Positions 33,898-42,845 of a DNA stretch of 64,000 nucleotides are shown piece by piece (position 1 is the first letter of the stretch; the number at the start of each line of letters is the position of its first letter). Under the pieces are notes generated by a model. That model searched no databases, was not told the origin of the DNA, and saw only the letters and a list, made by a program, of their open reading frames with translations. The DNA is from Hyphomicrobiales bacterium (GTDB taxonomy: Bacteria; Pseudomonadota; Alphaproteobacteria; Rhizobiales; Rhizobiaceae). The DNA is taken from contig UCEZ01000001.1 of the NCBI GenBank assembly GCA_900471525.1, forward strand, positions 62,001 through 126,000. Reading direction: 5' to 3'. Position numbers and translations under genes: made by a program.

Positions 33898-34824
33898 GTG
33901 GCGGCAACCATCACGGACGAAGACACGCAGATCGCGGGGCCTGCCAAGCCGCCGATCACCGCCTATATCGGCAGGATCGCATCGCGCGTCGCCTCCTATC
34001 TGCAGGCGGTGCCGCTCGCGCTGATCCTCGGCTTCTTCTTCCTGCTGCCGATCCTGATGATCGCGGTGGTAAGCTTCTGGGATTACGACTTCGCCGGTCT
34101 CTATCCCGATTTCCTGACTATGAACTACACCGATACGCTCGGTTCCTGGGTGACGTGGAAGACCTATCTCAACACGCTGAAATATACGGCGATGGTCTGG
34201 GGGCTGACATTGCTGATCGGCTTCTGGGTCGCCTATTTCCTGGCGTTCCACATCCGCACCACGACGATGCAGATGGTGCTGTTCCTCGTCTGCACCGTAC
34301 CGTTCCTGACATCGAACATCATCCGGATGATTTCCTGGATTCCGGTTCTCGGCCGCAACGGTCTCGTCAACACGACACTGATCGAGATGGGCATCATCCC
34401 GAGCCCGATCGAATGGCTGCTCTATTCCGATTTCGCCGTGGTGCTCGCCATGGTGCATCTCAACACGCTGTTCATGGTGACGCCGATCTTCAACACCTTG
34501 ATGCGCATCGATCGTTCGCTGATCGAGGCAGCGCGCGATGCTGGCGCCAATGGCTGGCAGATCCTCTGGAACGTCATCATTCCGCTCGCCAAGCCCGGCA
34601 TCGCCATCGGTTCGATCTTTGTCGTGACGCTGGTGATGGCGGATTTCTCGACTGTTCAGGTGATGTCCGGCGGGCAGAGCGCATCCGTCGCGCTGATGAT
34701 GAAGAACCAGATGTCGCTGCTGCAATATCCGGCTGCTGCCGCCAATGCCGTGGTGCTTCTCATCGTGGTGTTGCTGATGGTCGCCGCCATCCTGCGCGTC
34801 GTCGATATCCGCAAGGAGCTTTGA
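33898..34824 (+). CDS. ABC transporter permease, PotB-like (importer 1)
   Basis: About 308 residues from a GTG at 33898 with CGGAG nine bases upstream. The longer frame starting at 33841 begins inside the repeat, so I reject it. It has six membrane helices and the EAA loop around DRSLIEAARDAGANGWQILWNVIIPLAKPGI. It forms the channel with the next gene, whose ATG follows its stop after one base. Confidence 0.88.
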   Translation: MAATITDEDTQIAGPAKPPITAYIGRIASRVASYLQAVPLALILGFFFLLPILMIAVVSFWDYDFAGLYPDFLTMNYTDTLGSWVTWKTYLNTLKYTAMVWGLTLLIGFWVAYFLAFHIRTTTMQMVLFLVCTVPFLTSNIIRMISWIPVLGRNGLVNTTLIEMGIIPSPIEWLLYSDFAVVLAMVHLNTLFMVTPIFNTLMRIDRSLIEAARDAGANGWQILWNVIIPLAKPGIAIGSIFVVTLVMADFSTVQVMSGGQSASVALMMKNQMSLLQYPAAAANAVVLLIVVLLMVAAILRVVDIRKEL

Positions 34825-34825
34825 G

Positions 34826-35647
34826 ATGAGCCACGAAAAACGCACCCTCGAATTCTACGTTCTGGCGGCCTTCTTCACGCTCTTCGTGCTGTTCCTTTAC
34901 GGACCTCTTTCGGCAGTGTTCATCCTGTCCTTCCAGGGACCGGAGGGCGGTTTGACCTTCCCGCTCAACGGCGTCTCGGTCCACTGGTTCTTCAACCTGT
35001 TCGAACAGCAGGCGGTAGGCGATTTCGGGGCATCGTTCAAACGCTCTTTCACGCTCGGCCTTATGGTCATGATCGTCAACGTGGTCGTCTCGCTGCTGGC
35101 CGGTCTCGCGTTCAGGCGCAAGTTCCGTGGCTCGACCGTGCTGTTCTACCTGACGGTGGCCAGCCTCGTGGTGCCGTCGATCATCATCTCCCTCGGTATT
35201 GGCGTTGTCTTTCAGCAATTCGGCCTGAAGCCCGCCTGGTATTCCTCGGCGTTCGGAGCGCATCTGACCTGGACGCTGCCGTTCGGCGTGCTGATCATGT
35301 TCGCCGTCTTCAATCGTTTCTCGCCGGCCTATGAGGAGGCCGCGCGCGATCTCGGCGCAACCTCGTGGCAAACGTTCCGCCATGTCGTCCTGCCGATGAT
35401 CGCGCCCAGCCTGATCGGTGTCGGCCTGTTCGGCTTCACGCTCTCCTATGACGAATTTGCCCGCACGCTAATGACGTCAGGCACCTACAACACGCTGCCG
35501 CTGGAAATCTACGGCATGACGACGAACGTCACGACGCCGGTGCTCTACGCGCTCGGCACCGTCACCACACTCTTCTCCTTCTCCATAATCCTGCTGGCGC
35601 TCGCGATCATTCTGGTGATGCGCCGCCGCCAGGCGAAAGTGGTCTGA
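34826..35647 (+). CDS. ABC transporter permease, PotC-like (importer 1)
   Basis: 273 residues, six membrane helices, with the EAA loop YEEAARDLGATSWQTFRHVVLPMIAPSL. It is the second channel subunit of the GntR-linked importer. It starts one base after the PotB-like stop and ends six bases before the racemase ATG, so all are probably co-transcribed. Confidence 0.92.
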   Translation: MSHEKRTLEFYVLAAFFTLFVLFLYGPLSAVFILSFQGPEGGLTFPLNGVSVHWFFNLFEQQAVGDFGASFKRSFTLGLMVMIVNVVVSLLAGLAFRRKFRGSTVLFYLTVASLVVPSIIISLGIGVVFQQFGLKPAWYSSAFGAHLTWTLPFGVLIMFAVFNRFSPAYEEAARDLGATSWQTFRHVVLPMIAPSLIGVGLFGFTLSYDEFARTLMTSGTYNTLPLEIYGMTTNVTTPVLYALGTVTTLFSFSIILLALAIILVMRRRQAKVV

Positions 35648-35653
35648 TCCCGC

Positions 35654-36391
35654 ATGCGCATCCTCGTCGTTAATCCCAACACCACCCAATCCATGACGGA
35701 CAAGGCGGCAGAAGCGGCCCGCGCCGTCGCCGGCCGCGGCACCGAAATCATCGCCGCCACCTCGCAGATGGGGCCGGTTTCCATTGAAGGGCATTATGAC
35801 GGGGCACTTGCGTTGCCGGGGCTGCTGGCCGAGATCAAGAAGGCCGAAGCCGCCGGTGCGCAGGCTGCCATCATTGCCTGCTTCGACGATACCGGGCTCG
35901 ACGCTGCCCGTTCGCTCGCCGGTTTTCCCGTTCTCGGCATCTGTGAATCGGCTCTGGTGACGGCCGGTTTTCTGGCACAGCGCTTTACTGTGGTGACGAC
36001 CTTGGAGCGTTCGCGTGTGCTGCTGGAAAACCTGTCGCGTCACTATGGTTTTGCCGGTCGTGCCAAGGTGAGGGCGGCGGACATCCCGGTGCTCGAACTC
36101 GAAGACCCGGCATCCGGTGCGCTGGGCAAACTCCGTTTCCAGATCGAGCTGGCGCTTGAGGAAGACGGTGCCGAGGCCATCGTGCTTGGTTGCGCGGGGA
36201 TGGCCGATCTCGCCCATGCGCTGCAGGAGGAATATGGCGTGCCCGTTATCGACGGTGTTTCGGCGGCGGTGAAGCAGGCGGAGGCGCTGATCGCACAGCG
36301 CCTGACGACCAGCAAGCGCGGGTCCTATGCAACGCCGCTGGCGAAGGTTTACACGGGGGTGATGGGGGCTTTTGCGCCGGGCGCAGTTTGA
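35654..36391 (+). CDS. Aspartate/glutamate/hydantoin racemase family protein
   Basis: 245 residues. The start MRILVVNPNTTQSMT is typical of hydantoin-racemase-like proteins. The two catalytic cysteines are Cys76 (AAIIACFDDTG) and Cys180 (IVLGCAGM), placed as in cofactor-independent racemases. It may racemise a hydantoin or related compound taken up by the importer encoded just upstream. The stop codon abuts a repeat that may act as the operon terminator. Confidence 0.88.
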   Translation: MRILVVNPNTTQSMTDKAAEAARAVAGRGTEIIAATSQMGPVSIEGHYDGALALPGLLAEIKKAEAAGAQAAIIACFDDTGLDAARSLAGFPVLGICESALVTAGFLAQRFTVVTTLERSRVLLENLSRHYGFAGRAKVRAADIPVLELEDPASGALGKLRFQIELALEEDGAEAIVLGCAGMADLAHALQEEYGVPVIDGVSAAVKQAEALIAQRLTTSKRGSYATPLAKVYTGVMGAFAPGAV

Positions 36392-36507
36392 TCTCCCCCC
36401 TTGTGGGGAGATGTCACGAAGTGACCGAGGGGGGTAAACCTTACTCGTCCGAGGGACCACCACCCTCTGTCGGCCTGGCCGACATCTCCCCCGCAAGGGG
36501 GGAGATC
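36391..36507. repeat. Pair of inverted rhizobial repeats downstream of the racemase gene
   Basis: A plus-strand unit (ATCTCCCCCCTTGTGGGGAGAT then GTCACGAAGTGACCGAGGGG) faces a reversed unit ending GACATCTCCCCCGCAAGG and GGGGAGAT. They form hairpins between the convergent transcripts. The second unit is read as codons by the small minus-strand gene. Confidence 0.8.
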
Positions 36508-36743
36508 AACGCGTGGTCAGTCATTCGCTCAATCCACTCGCCTCCAATCTCCCACCGTCTCAACACATCCAGCGGATCCTCCGCATCCAGCCGCGAACAG
36601 ATGCGATAGACTTCGAGCACCTCCGCGCTCATCTCTCCCCGATGGTATAGGAAGGTCGCGGCGGCATAGCGCGTTCGCCCGGACCATTCGACGCCCGGCG
36701 GAGTTCTGATGAGTTCCCAGTTGTGACGCGTTTCGTCGTCCAT
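36441..36743 (-). CDS. Small protein with a repeat-encoded C-terminal tail
   Basis: 100 residues, starting 10 bases after the upstream GcvT-like gene on the same strand. Residues 1 to about 76 look like a real soluble protein (AAATFLYHRGEMSAEVLEVY, then CSRLDAEDPLDVLRRWE). The last ~24 residues (ALISPLAGEMSARPTEGG and on) are a translation of the intergenic repeat at 36391-36507, so the original end was probably lost or extended when the repeat inserted. I do not recognise a family. No clear ribosome-binding site is visible, and translation may be coupled to the gene before it. Confidence 0.6.
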   Translation of the reverse strand: MDDETRHNWELIRTPPGVEWSGRTRYAAATFLYHRGEMSAEVLEVYRICSRLDAEDPLDVLRRWEIGGEWIERMTDHALISPLAGEMSARPTEGGGPSDE

Positions 36744-36753
36744 GGCGATGCGG

Positions 36754-37974
36754 TCAAAACAGGCCGGGTGGGGTGGCTGCGCGGCGGTCGAGCTTGATGA
36801 AGGGGCGGGGGACGATGCGGGCGCGTTTCATCATCTTCTGGTATTGCAGTTCGCGTAGCGCGTAAATCTCCACCCAGAGGTCTTCGGTCAGGCGGGTTCC
36901 GTAGGGTCGCGTCAGGCTGGCGATGGCGATGTTGCGCTTGGCGAGCGGCGACCAGATGGCGGCACTGACAAGACCGGCTTCCCGACTCTTTCGGTGATAG
37001 ACGATAGCGCCGTCGGCCGGAATATTTCCTTCGATTTCAAGGCCGACGAGGACGTGCTTCAGAGTTTGATTCCGCCGTGCTTCAAGTATCGCTTTACGCC
37101 CGTTGAAATTCACTTTTTCGGTATCAACCAGCCAGTCGAGCCCGATCTCATCCGGCATGCGTGCGCGGTCGGCGCGCAGGGTCGTTTCCGCCGTCATGAA
37201 ATCGGCATTGGCAACGATGAAGCCGGCTTCGATGCGGGCGCGATTGAGCGCGGCGTAGCCGATCGCACGGATGCCGTGAAGCTGGCCTGCCGTCCAGAGG
37301 CGGTCCCAAAGGCTGAGCGCGGCTTCGGCAGAGACGAAAAGTTCGTAGCCGAGATCACCGGTAAAGCCGGTGCGGGAGATGGTGACGGCACCACTCTGAT
37401 GCGCGAATTCGGCAAGCTGGAACGGCTTCAGTCGCTCAATGCCATCGAAACCGGCTTTGGACAGCACGGCGAAGGAGGTCGGCCCCTGCAAGGCGAGCCC
37501 GGCGATCTGCATTGTCTCTTCCTCGATTTCGACATCAAAGCCGATAGCGCTGTCGAGCAGCCAGGGCAGGTGTCGTTCCTGGCAGCAGAGGCGGAACGTG
37601 TCGGCTGAGAGCCGGAACAAGGTGCCGTCATCCAGCACATGACCATGATCGTCGCACCATGCGGTGTAGTGGACGCGGCCGGTGCCGAGCTTGGCGACGT
37701 TGCGGACGGTCAGGCGATTGAGATAGCGCTCCGCATCCGGCCCGGCGATGCGGTATTTGACCATCGGCGAGATATCGAACAGCGCCGCCGTCGAGCGGAT
37801 GGCGAAATATTCGAGTTCCTCGTCGAAGACGGAATGCGGCGCCTTGTAGCCGGCCCAGGCGTACCAGTCGTTGGTTTCGCTGAGGGTTGCGATACGCGGA
37901 TGAAAGGGCGTTTCGAAGCGCGGCGTGGCGATATGGCTCTGCAGGGCCCGGCGTGTGTTCATCTCCAGCATCAT
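36754..37974 (-). CDS. GcvT-like aminomethyltransferase family protein
   Basis: 406 residues of the GcvT/folate-binding fold: IRSTAALFDISPMVKYRIAGPDAE, DDGTLFRLSADTFRL, and VTISRTGFTGDLGYELFV. It would accept a one-carbon unit on tetrahydrofolate from a demethylation. The ATG at 37974 overlaps the stop of the upstream FAD oxidoreductase by four bases (ATGA), with GGGAGG six bases before it. It is third in the minus-strand operon starting at 41166. Which amine is demethylated is unknown. Confidence 0.85.
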   Translation of the reverse strand: MMLEMNTRRALQSHIATPRFETPFHPRIATLSETNDWYAWAGYKAPHSVFDEELEYFAIRSTAALFDISPMVKYRIAGPDAERYLNRLTVRNVAKLGTGRVHYTAWCDDHGHVLDDGTLFRLSADTFRLCCQERHLPWLLDSAIGFDVEIEEETMQIAGLALQGPTSFAVLSKAGFDGIERLKPFQLAEFAHQSGAVTISRTGFTGDLGYELFVSAEAALSLWDRLWTAGQLHGIRAIGYAALNRARIEAGFIVANADFMTAETTLRADRARMPDEIGLDWLVDTEKVNFNGRKAILEARRNQTLKHVLVGLEIEGNIPADGAIVYHRKSREAGLVSAAIWSPLAKRNIAIASLTRPYGTRLTEDLWVEIYALRELQYQKMMKRARIVPRPFIKLDRRAATPPGLF

Positions 37975-39560
37975 GCTCTGCCTCCCGAAAGAATGTGGCG
38001 TGCGGCGAGCAGTCCCGGCAGTCCGGAAATGCCACCGCCCGGATGTGACCCAGCGCTCGCGAGATACAGGCCTGCAAGCGGCGTTGTATAACCGGCGGAA
38101 GCATTGACCGGGCGGTTGACCAGCAGTTGATCAGCCTGCAATTCGCCATGATGCCAATGACCACCGGGCAGACTGTACTGTGTTTCCATGTCGACGGGTG
38201 TCAGCAGGTGACTTGCAACTATACTGCTGCTCAGGCCGGGGGCGTAGCGCTCCAGCGTGTCGATGATGATCTTTTGGAAGGCGGGCTTGCCGCTTTCCCA
38301 GCCGCCTTTGAGATCATAGGGCGCGAACTCGACGAGTGCGGAAAGTGTTGCGCCGTCGGAGGGGGCAAGCGCCGGGTCAGCAAGGCTCGGCAGTGTGATC
38401 TCCATGACCGGATCGGGTGAAAACTCACCATACTTCGCCGGGTTGAAGGCGTTCTCCACATGCGCGATCGAACGGGCGATGACCAGCCGGCCGCGATGGT
38501 CGGCGGGAGAGACGCCGGTAAAGGCGGGCGGACGGTCGAGCGCCAGATCGAGTTTGGCAACATTGCCCTTGGAGCGGATATTGCTGACCGCGCGGACGAA
38601 CCCGGTGTCGAGTTCGCCGCTGTCGCAGAGCTTCAGGAACGTGGCCTGAGGATGGATCGCCGAGACGATAATGGGTGCGGTCACCTGTACGCCACTGGCA
38701 AGAATGACGCCGGTTGCCGTGCCACGATCCGCGATGATGCGGGCGACGGACATCCCGGTGCGTATCGTAACGCCTGCGGCCGTTGCTGCTTTTTCGAAAG
38801 CCGGGGCTAGAGCCCCCATTCCACCTCGCGGAACATATTGAGTGGCGGACTTATCATTGGTTTCGCCGGTCAGGCGGTAATATAGACCAAGCAGCGAGGT
38901 CGGCGAGCGAGGCCCAAGATGGATGCCGAGCGTAGCGTCGAACGCGACGAGGCCTTTCAGGCGATCGTCGCTGAGATATTCATCGGCGACGTCGGCGACG
39001 TTCATCAGCAGCATACGCAGGAAATCGCGGCCTTCTTCCCGGCCCTTGGTGATCAGACTGAGTCCGGCGCCGGCGATGGCACCGAGATCGTTGAGCCTGA
39101 TCTTGCCGATTTCCGGCGGGCGGCGCTTGAGAAACCGCTTGAGAATGCCGGCCTGGAACATCAGCTTCTTGCGCATGGCGGCAAAGGCTTTTGCCTCGTC
39201 CGGGCTGATGCCATCGATGGTCTCGCCATAGGCTCCGCGCAACACGGCATGTTTGCCATCGGGGGAGAGCGCGACAGTTGGCAACAACGCGCCCGGGCTG
39301 GTCCGGACGTCGAGCGTCAACAGTTTAGCGACATCCGGATCAAGGCGATTGACGATGTGGGCGAGGCCGGCGGAGCGATAGCCGGGGTGGATATCATAGC
39401 CGCGCGTGGCACCGCCGACGGCGGCTGCCGTCTCCAGCACAACGACCTTGCGGCCGTTTTGCGCAAGCAGCGTCGCAGCCGTCAGGCCGTTATGGCCACC
39501 GCCGATGACGATGGCGTCAAAAGCGCTTGCAGTGTTCCGGGCGGGATCAGATGACGTCAT
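37971..39560 (-). CDS. PYROXD2/phytoene-desaturase-like FAD oxidoreductase (B)
   Basis: 529 residues. The FAD dinucleotide motif GGGHNG is at 20-25, followed by VVVLETAAAVGGATRGYDIHPGYRSAGL, and the C-terminal GLYLASAGSHPGGGISGLPG is typical of CrtI/PYROXD2-like proteins. It is not in a carotenoid cluster; neighbours are amine-related. It overlaps the paralogue upstream by 14 bases and the GcvT-like gene downstream by four. It probably oxidises a C-N bond, but this is inference. Confidence 0.82.
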   Translation of the reverse strand: MTSSDPARNTASAFDAIVIGGGHNGLTAATLLAQNGRKVVVLETAAAVGGATRGYDIHPGYRSAGLAHIVNRLDPDVAKLLTLDVRTSPGALLPTVALSPDGKHAVLRGAYGETIDGISPDEAKAFAAMRKKLMFQAGILKRFLKRRPPEIGKIRLNDLGAIAGAGLSLITKGREEGRDFLRMLLMNVADVADEYLSDDRLKGLVAFDATLGIHLGPRSPTSLLGLYYRLTGETNDKSATQYVPRGGMGALAPAFEKAATAAGVTIRTGMSVARIIADRGTATGVILASGVQVTAPIIVSAIHPQATFLKLCDSGELDTGFVRAVSNIRSKGNVAKLDLALDRPPAFTGVSPADHRGRLVIARSIAHVENAFNPAKYGEFSPDPVMEITLPSLADPALAPSDGATLSALVEFAPYDLKGGWESGKPAFQKIIIDTLERYAPGLSSSIVASHLLTPVDMETQYSLPGGHWHHGELQADQLLVNRPVNASAGYTTPLAGLYLASAGSHPGGGISGLPGLLAARHILSGGRA

Positions 39561-41166
39561 GGGCCGGGCTCATTTCAGCGGGTTTCAATTTCATGTCGCG
39601 CAGGATTTCGGCAGCGGCATTGCGGCCGGGAGCACCCATGACGCCGCCGCCGGGATGGGTGGATGAGCCGCAGAGATAGAGGCCGGGCACCGGCGTGCGG
39701 TATTGCGCGTAGCCGGGCACCGGGCGATTGAACAGCAACTGGTCGAAGGTGAGTTCGCCTTGGAAGATGTTGCCCTCCGTCAGGCCCACTTCCGCCTCGA
39801 TCTCGCGTGGGGTGCGCACTTCCATGTGCAGGATGCGGTCGCGGAAGCCGGGCGAATAGTCGGCGATCTGGCTGACGACGGTATCGGCAAAGGCGTCGCG
39901 GTCGGCATCGGTCCAGTCGCGGCCCTCGATTTGTGGCGGACAATATTGCACGAAACAGCTCATGAAATGTTTGCCGGGTGGAGCCATGGTCGGGTCGAGC
40001 GTTGTGGGGATCACCATGTCGATGAAGGGATCGGCGGAGTACCGGCCAGCTTTCCAGTCGTCATAGGCGCGCTCCATCCGCTCCATCGAATCGGTGAAAT
40101 GCAGGTCGCCGCGAATACAGGAGGAGTTTTTCGGCAGGGCCGGGAATTCCGGCAGGCTGTCGAGGGCGATATTGAGCTTGCCCGACGAGCCGCGCATCTT
40201 GAAGTGCTTGACGCGGTGGATGAAGGTTTCGGGCAAGGCGTCTTCCTCGACGAGCTTGAGGAAGGTGCGTTTGACGTCGGCATTCGAGACCACGAGGTTG
40301 CCGCGCACCTCTTCGCCATTGGCAAGGATCACGCCGGTGGCACGGCCGCCGCGAGTCATCACCCTTGCTACATCGGCGCCGGTGCGGATCGTGCCGCCGG
40401 ACGCGCGGAATGAGGAGGCGAGTGCCTGCGTGACCGCGCCCATGCCGCCGCGGGCGTAACCCCAGGCGCCGACGGAACCGTCGACTTCACCCATGTAGTG
40501 GTGCAGCAGAACGTAGGCTGTGCCGGGGGACATCGGGCCAAGCGCGGTACCGATGATGCCGGAGAGGGCGAGGTAGGCCTTGATCACATCGGTCTCGAAA
40601 TATTCATCGAGGAAGTCCGAGATCGACATGGTCCAGAAACGCAATGTCTGCGCCATGTCGTGGGCGGAAAACTCGCCGAACTTCCTGCCGAGATAAAGAA
40701 GTTCGGAAATGTCGCGCGGCTTGAACGAGAAGGGATCAGGCGCGGTGCGCATCAGCAATGGCTGGATGAAGCGGCACTGGCGGGTGACGTCGCGGGCGTA
40801 GCGATCATAGGCCTCGGCGTCGCGTTTCGAATAGCGGGCGAATTCGCGGCGGTGGCTGTCATGGTCGCGGTAGGAGGCGATGTAGTCGCCGTCGCGGGTA
40901 AAGACCGCGCCGCCCTCATAGGCGATGACCTGCAGGCCGTGTTTCGGCAGTTCGAGATCGCGCATGATTTCGGGGCGAAACAGCGAGCAGACATAGGAAC
41001 AGTTGGAGTAGAGGAAGCCCGGCGTCAGTTCGCGACTGGTCGCGGCGCCGCCTACCCAGTCGTTCTTTTCGAGCACCAGCACGTCCAGCCCGGCGCGCTG
41101 CAGATAGCAGGCCGCGACCAGGCCGTTATGGCCGCCTCCGATCATCACCACATCGTATTTTTTCAT
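39547..41166 (-). CDS. PYROXD2/phytoene-desaturase-like FAD oxidoreductase (A)
   Basis: 539 residues. GGGHNG is at 10-15, then VLVLEKNDWVGGAATSRELTPGF, and a C-terminal GLYLCGSSTHPGGGVMGAPGRNAA. It is related to gene B, to which it is joined by a 14-base overlap. Such tandem pairs may act as heteromer subunits or on successive intermediates. The operon promoter region holds a BetI-like palindrome (41227-41245), which it shares with the divergent methyltransferase operon. Confidence 0.83.
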   Translation of the reverse strand: MKKYDVVMIGGGHNGLVAACYLQRAGLDVLVLEKNDWVGGAATSRELTPGFLYSNCSYVCSLFRPEIMRDLELPKHGLQVIAYEGGAVFTRDGDYIASYRDHDSHRREFARYSKRDAEAYDRYARDVTRQCRFIQPLLMRTAPDPFSFKPRDISELLYLGRKFGEFSAHDMAQTLRFWTMSISDFLDEYFETDVIKAYLALSGIIGTALGPMSPGTAYVLLHHYMGEVDGSVGAWGYARGGMGAVTQALASSFRASGGTIRTGADVARVMTRGGRATGVILANGEEVRGNLVVSNADVKRTFLKLVEEDALPETFIHRVKHFKMRGSSGKLNIALDSLPEFPALPKNSSCIRGDLHFTDSMERMERAYDDWKAGRYSADPFIDMVIPTTLDPTMAPPGKHFMSCFVQYCPPQIEGRDWTDADRDAFADTVVSQIADYSPGFRDRILHMEVRTPREIEAEVGLTEGNIFQGELTFDQLLFNRPVPGYAQYRTPVPGLYLCGSSTHPGGGVMGAPGRNAAAEILRDMKLKPAEMSPAHDVI

Positions 41167-41226
41167 GCCGTCGTCTCCCTCGTTGTGAAAAATCTGGCAT
41201 GAAAAGCAGAAAGTTGTCCAGATATA

Positions 41227-41245
41227 TTGAATGAATATTCAGCAA
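41227..41245. promoter_or_regulatory. BetI-type operator 1
   Basis: TTGAATGAATATTCAGCAA, with the perfect core palindrome TGAATATTCA (41232-41241). It differs from operator 3 (read on the opposite strand) at only two of 19 bases. It lies 61 bases from the oxidoreductase A start and 69 bases from the methyltransferase start, so it could control both directions. Confidence 0.75.
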
Positions 41246-41313
41246 GTATGTTGCAATCCTCTGATTATGCGATAGGATTTCGTGTCAGAGGCAGAGCGGA
41301 TTGAAAGACCAAC

Positions 41314-42117
41314 ATGATCGAGACCTCGGCGAAGGAACCGGAATATGACGACGCGGCGATCCGCTTTCTCGCCGTGCTGTGGGGCGAAGGCTATCTTTCG
41401 CCGGGCGGCCCGGAGGAGGTCGATCGCGTGCTGGCCGGGATCGATCTTTCCGGAAAGACGGTTCTCGATCTGGGCTGCGGGGCAGGCGGCATTACGCTGC
41501 ATATCGCGCGCACCCATCATCCGGTTGAGATAACCGGGTTCGACGTCGAATTACCGGTGATCGAGGCGGCGCGGCGTGCGGCGGATGCCGCCTGTTTCTC
41601 CGATCGGGTTTCCTTCATTCAGGCTGTGCCCGGAAAGCTTCCCTTTGCCGACGGCAGTTTCGACATCGTCTTTTCCAAGGATGCGCTGGTGCATGTGGCC
41701 GACAAGGAGGCGATCTTTCGCGATATCTTCCGGGTGCTGAAACCGGGCGGCGTATTTGCAGCATCCGACTGGCTGATCGGCCATGACGGCGAGCCGTCAG
41801 CGGAGATGCGGGACTATCTGGCCGCTGAAGGACTGAGCTTCGGCATGGCCTCTGCGGCGCGATATCTTTCGGCGATGCGGGCGGCGGGGTTGGTCAATGC
41901 CAAAGCCGAGAGCCGCAACGTCTGGTATCGCGATGTGGCGCGCCAGGAACTTGCGCGACTGCAGGGGCCGCTGCATGCGGCGGCTGTCGCTGCGGTCGGT
42001 GAGCCTTATATCGAGAAGAATATTCGCACCTGGACCGCCATGCAGAAGGTTCTTGACACCGGCGAGCATTGTCCCACTCATCTGCGCGGTGAAAAACCGG
42101 GCGGGAGCGCATCATGA
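41314..42117 (+). CDS. SAM-dependent methyltransferase, phosphoethanolamine N-methyltransferase-like
   Basis: 267 residues. SAM motif I is [10 protein letters not shown] at 50-59. The [19 protein letters not shown] segment before it and [27 protein letters not shown] resemble the catalytic half of phosphoethanolamine/phosphobase N-methyltransferases. It would methylate an amine, which is odd inside a set of oxidative genes. It is the first gene of a plus-strand run, and its stop overlaps the BetI-like gene by four bases. The substrate is unknown. Confidence 0.78.
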   Translation: MIETSAKEPEYDDAAIRFLAVLWGEGYLSPGGPEEVDRVLAGIDLSGKTVLDLGCGAGGITLHIARTHHPVEITGFDVELPVIEAARRAADAACFSDRVSFIQAVPGKLPFADGSFDIVFSKDALVHVADKEAIFRDIFRVLKPGGVFAASDWLIGHDGEPSAEMRDYLAAEGLSFGMASAARYLSAMRAAGLVNAKAESRNVWYRDVARQELARLQGPLHAAAVAAVGEPYIEKNIRTWTAMQKVLDTGEHCPTHLRGEKPGGSAS

Positions 42118-42815
42118 CCGTTGTTCTCAGCCTGAAAAACAAAAAGGTTGCGGTGAGAATGAAGGCAGTGTCTGCGGCGGAAAACGGCGAAAACGACAGG
42201 CGGGGCCGCAAGGCCTCTAAGGAAACCCGGCGCCAGCAACTGATCGAGGCGACCATCGATTCGCTGGCCAAGCGGGGCTATGCCGAAACGACGCTTGCGG
42301 ATGTCGCGGATGGTGCCGGCCTGTCACGGGGCATCGTCAATTTCCATTTTGAAAGCAAGGAAAAGCTGCTGATCGCCACGCTGCAGTTCATGGCCGACGA
42401 ATATGCGGCCCATTGGAACGCGGCGCTTGAAAAGGCGGGCGAGGCGACGTCCTCCAAGGTCTGGGCGCTCGTTGCCGCCGATTTCGACCGCAAGATCTGC
42501 ACCAAGCGCAAGCTCGCGGCCTGGTGCGCGTTCTGGGGCGAGGCGAAGTCGCGGCCGACCTATCAGGCGCTCTGTGGCGCCCGCGACGTCAAGTACCAGG
42601 ACCTGATCGTGGCGCTGTGCGCGCAACTGAAGGCGGAAGCGTCCTATAGCTACGACGCCGAGACCATCGCACTTGCGCTGAGCGCCATGATGGAAGGCCT
42701 GTGGTTCCGGCTGATGATGGGCGACGGGCTGACGCGCGAGAAGGCCCATGCGGCTGCGGTCGAATATCTGGTCACGGTCTTTCCGGGCCATATGACCCAT
42801 CAAGGCCCGAAATAG
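42114..42815 (+). CDS. BetI-like TetR-family repressor
   Basis: 233 residues. The TetR helix-turn-helix (about 40-90) with [48 protein letters not shown] is very close to BetI, the choline-responsive repressor. The C-terminal part ([26 protein letters not shown]) also fits BetI. No betA/betB genes are present, so it probably controls this local amine cluster. Three matching palindromes in the cluster promoters are its likely targets. The start is the ATG overlapping the methyltransferase stop. A shorter start at 42159 is possible. Confidence 0.87.
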   Translation: MTVVLSLKNKKVAVRMKAVSAAENGENDRRGRKASKETRRQQLIEATIDSLAKRGYAETTLADVADGAGLSRGIVNFHFESKEKLLIATLQFMADEYAAHWNAALEKAGEATSSKVWALVAADFDRKICTKRKLAAWCAFWGEAKSRPTYQALCGARDVKYQDLIVALCAQLKAEASYSYDAETIALALSAMMEGLWFRLMMGDGLTREKAHAAAVEYLVTVFPGHMTHQGPK

Positions 42816-42845
42816 GAACAGCCAAAAGCGGCAAAGGAGACCGGC

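Noticed and set aside
37971-41166. Carotenoid biosynthesis role for the CrtI-like pair
   Set aside because: There is no crtB, crtE or other isoprenoid gene nearby, and the neighbours are amine-related; the sequences fit PYROXD2-like proteins better.
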